Of a DNA stretch of 23,637 nucleotides, positions 22,255 to 23,637 are shown one piece after another. Under the pieces are notes generated by a model. The model saw only the letters and a program-made list of their open reading frames with translations. It was not told where the DNA came from and made no database searches. The stretch lies in the NCBI GenBank assembly GCA_019683665.1, contig JADGIB010000017.1, forward strand, positions 1-23,637. Reading direction: 5' to 3'. How positions within the stretch are numbered: position 1 is the stretch's first letter; each line of letters starts with the position of its first letter. The DNA is from Solirubrobacteraceae bacterium. GTDB taxonomy: Bacteria > Actinomycetota > Thermoleophilia > Solirubrobacterales > Solirubrobacteraceae. The translations under genes were made by a program, and so were the position numbers.

Positions 22255-23637
22255 GTGCCGCTCACGCTCGTCACCGGCCCCGCGAACTCGGCGAAGGCCC
22301 GCGCCGTCCTCGACGGCGTGCGCGCGGCGATCGACCGCGACCCGCTCCTCGTCGTCCCGACCGTCGAGGACGTCGACCGCTACCGCCGCGAGCTGGCCGA
22401 CGAGGGGATCGTCGTCGGCGTGCGGGTGCGGACGTTCGCCGGCCTGCTCGACGAGGTCGCCGCCCGCGCCGGGGTCGAGGCGCGGCCGCTGGGGGAGACG
22501 GCGCGCCGGCGGGTCATGGCCGCCGTCGTCGCCCGGGCCCGGCCGCAGGCCCTGGCCGACTCCGCCCGCACCCCCGGGTTCGCCGCCGCCGCCCTCGCAC
22601 TCTGCGACGAGATCGAGGCCGCCCGCGTCGACCCGGGCCGGCTGGCGGCCGGGCTGCGCGCCTGGGCCGGCGACGACCCCGGCCGGGCCGCCTACGGCGC
22701 CGACGTCGCCGCGCTCTACCGCGGCTACCGCGACGCGCTCGACCGCCTCGGCCGCCCCGACCGGACCCTGTGGGCGCTCGCCGCCCTCGACGCGCTGCGC
22801 GAGACGCCGCGCCGGTGGGGCGCCACGCCCGTGTTCTTCTACGGCTTCGACGACCTCACCCCGCTCCAGCGCGAGGCGGTCGACGCGCTGGCGATCGGCG
22901 TCGACGCCGAGGTGTGGGTGTCGCTGACGTTCGAGCGCGGGCGCGACGCGTTCGCCGGCCGCGCCCGCACCGTCGCCGACCTCGAGCCGCTCGCCGTGCG
23001 GCGGATCGAGATGGAGCCCGAGGACCGCTACTACGCGCCGGCCTCGCGCGCCGCGCTGCACGCGCTCGAGCGGCGGCTGTTCGAGGACGCCGGCGACGGC
23101 GCGCCGCCCGTCGACCCCGGCGACGCGGTCACGCTCCTGTCGGCCGGCGGGGAGCGGGCCGAGGCCGAGCTCGTCGCCGCCGAGGCGCTCGCGCTCGTCC
23201 GGTCCGGGATCCCGGCCGAGGAGATCGCGATCGTCGTGCGCGCCCTCGACGACGCCGCGCCGCTGCTGGAGCGCACGCTGGCCGCGTTCGGGGTCCCGTT
23301 CGCGCTGCGGCGCACGGTTCGCCTCGGGCAGCTGCCCGCCGGCCGCGCGCTCGTCGGGCTCCTGCGCGCCGCCCTCCTCGACGGCGCCGCCGCCGACCTG
23401 CTCGCCCACCTGCGCGGCCCCGGCGCCCAGCGCGACCCGCGGGCCGTCGACCACCTCGAGCGCGAGGTCCGCCGCGCCGGCGCCGAGACCGCCGCGGACG
23501 CGCTCGCGCTGTGGCCGCACGAGCCGCCGCCCGCGCTCGGCCGCGTCCGCCGCGCCGCCGCCCGCGGCGTCCCCGAGCTGTGCGACGCGCTCGCCGGCGA
23601 GCTGGACCGGATGCTCGCCGGGCTCGCGGCCCCGCCC
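22255..23637 (+). CDS. AddB-like helicase/PD-(D/E)XK nuclease, N-terminal part
   Basis: The frame is open for 461 codons from GTG 22255 to the right edge. It begins PLTLVTGPANSAKARAVLDGV, where the usual Walker A GxxxxGK is degenerate (G-P-A-N-S-A-K). VVPTVEDVDRYRREL and GVRVRTFAGLLDEVA follow. VFFYGFDDLTPLQREAVDAL is a strong AddB-type signature. A further conserved-looking block is AEAELVAAEALALVRSGIPAEEIAIVVR, as in UvrD-like motif IV regions. AddB partners with AddA to process double-strand breaks for recombination. The nuclease domain and any iron-sulfur cysteines would lie beyond the window. An AddA-like partner may follow downstream, but cannot be seen. Confidence 0.8.
   Translation, partial: MPLTLVTGPANSAKARAVLDGVRAAIDRDPLLVVPTVEDVDRYRRELADEGIVVGVRVRTFAGLLDEVAARAGVEARPLGETARRRVMAAVVARARPQALADSARTPGFAAAALALCDEIEAARVDPGRLAAGLRAWAGDDPGRAAYGADVAALYRGYRDALDRLGRPDRTLWALAALDALRETPRRWGATPVFFYGFDDLTPLQREAVDALAIGVDAEVWVSLTFERGRDAFAGRARTVADLEPLAVRRIEMEPEDRYYAPASRAALHALERRLFEDAGDGAPPVDPGDAVTLLSAGGERAEAELVAAEALALVRSGIPAEEIAIVVRALDDAAPLLERTLAAFGVPFALRRTVRLGQLPAGRALVGLLRAALLDGAAADLLAHLRGPGAQRDPRAVDHLEREVRRAGAETAADALALWPHEPPPALGRVRRAAARGVPELCDALAGELDRMLAGLAAPP

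Overview
The window is a dense, very GC-rich, fully bacterial segment with about 22 genes. The PspAA and PspAB companions of PspA, a MarP-like CvpA-protease fusion, an actinobacterial-style c-di-AMP riboswitch in front of a cell-wall hydrolase, and TAnnnT boxes lying only 6-11 bases before start codons all point to an actinomycetote. A thermoleophile such as Solirubrobacterales is my best guess from gene content, but it is inference only. No insertion sequence, phage gene, CRISPR array, tRNA or rRNA was seen. The region reads as a chromosomal core segment.

Left part (1-6866): a lipoprotein gene runs off the left edge. It is divergent from a c-di-AMP (ydaO/yuaA) riboswitch that precedes an NlpC/P60-type wall hydrolase. 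Next come pspA and pspAA (overlapping by 4 bases), a secreted FG-GAP-like gene broken by a one-base frameshift, and a convergent htpX-pspAB pair. Together these form an envelope-stress block. A coiled-coil M23 peptidase and lgt follow.

Middle (6916-14926): an alpha/beta hydrolase is divergent from the amino-acid operon lysA-hom-thrC-thrB, which covers the last step of lysine synthesis and the homoserine-to-threonine branch. A zinc-ribbon/FHA protein and an orphan ParA ATPase are transcribed toward thrB. Then come a small Cys4 protein, a SRPBCC protein and a lipoprotein.

Right part (15119-23637): a class B penicillin-binding protein is divergent from a MarP-like membrane protease. These are followed by a type IA topoisomerase (TopB-like), a secreted S10-family serine carboxypeptidase, a small secreted protein, and the start of an AddB-like helicase/nuclease that runs off the right edge.

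The most interesting signals are non-coding. Three copies of a structured element (1021, 3148, 14927) share a core, while their closing stems differ in sequence yet still pair. A 19-bp hairpin lies at 15031-15075. An array of mutually exclusive hairpins lies before pspA. A set of start-proximal -10 boxes suggests that many genes here are transcribed without leaders.
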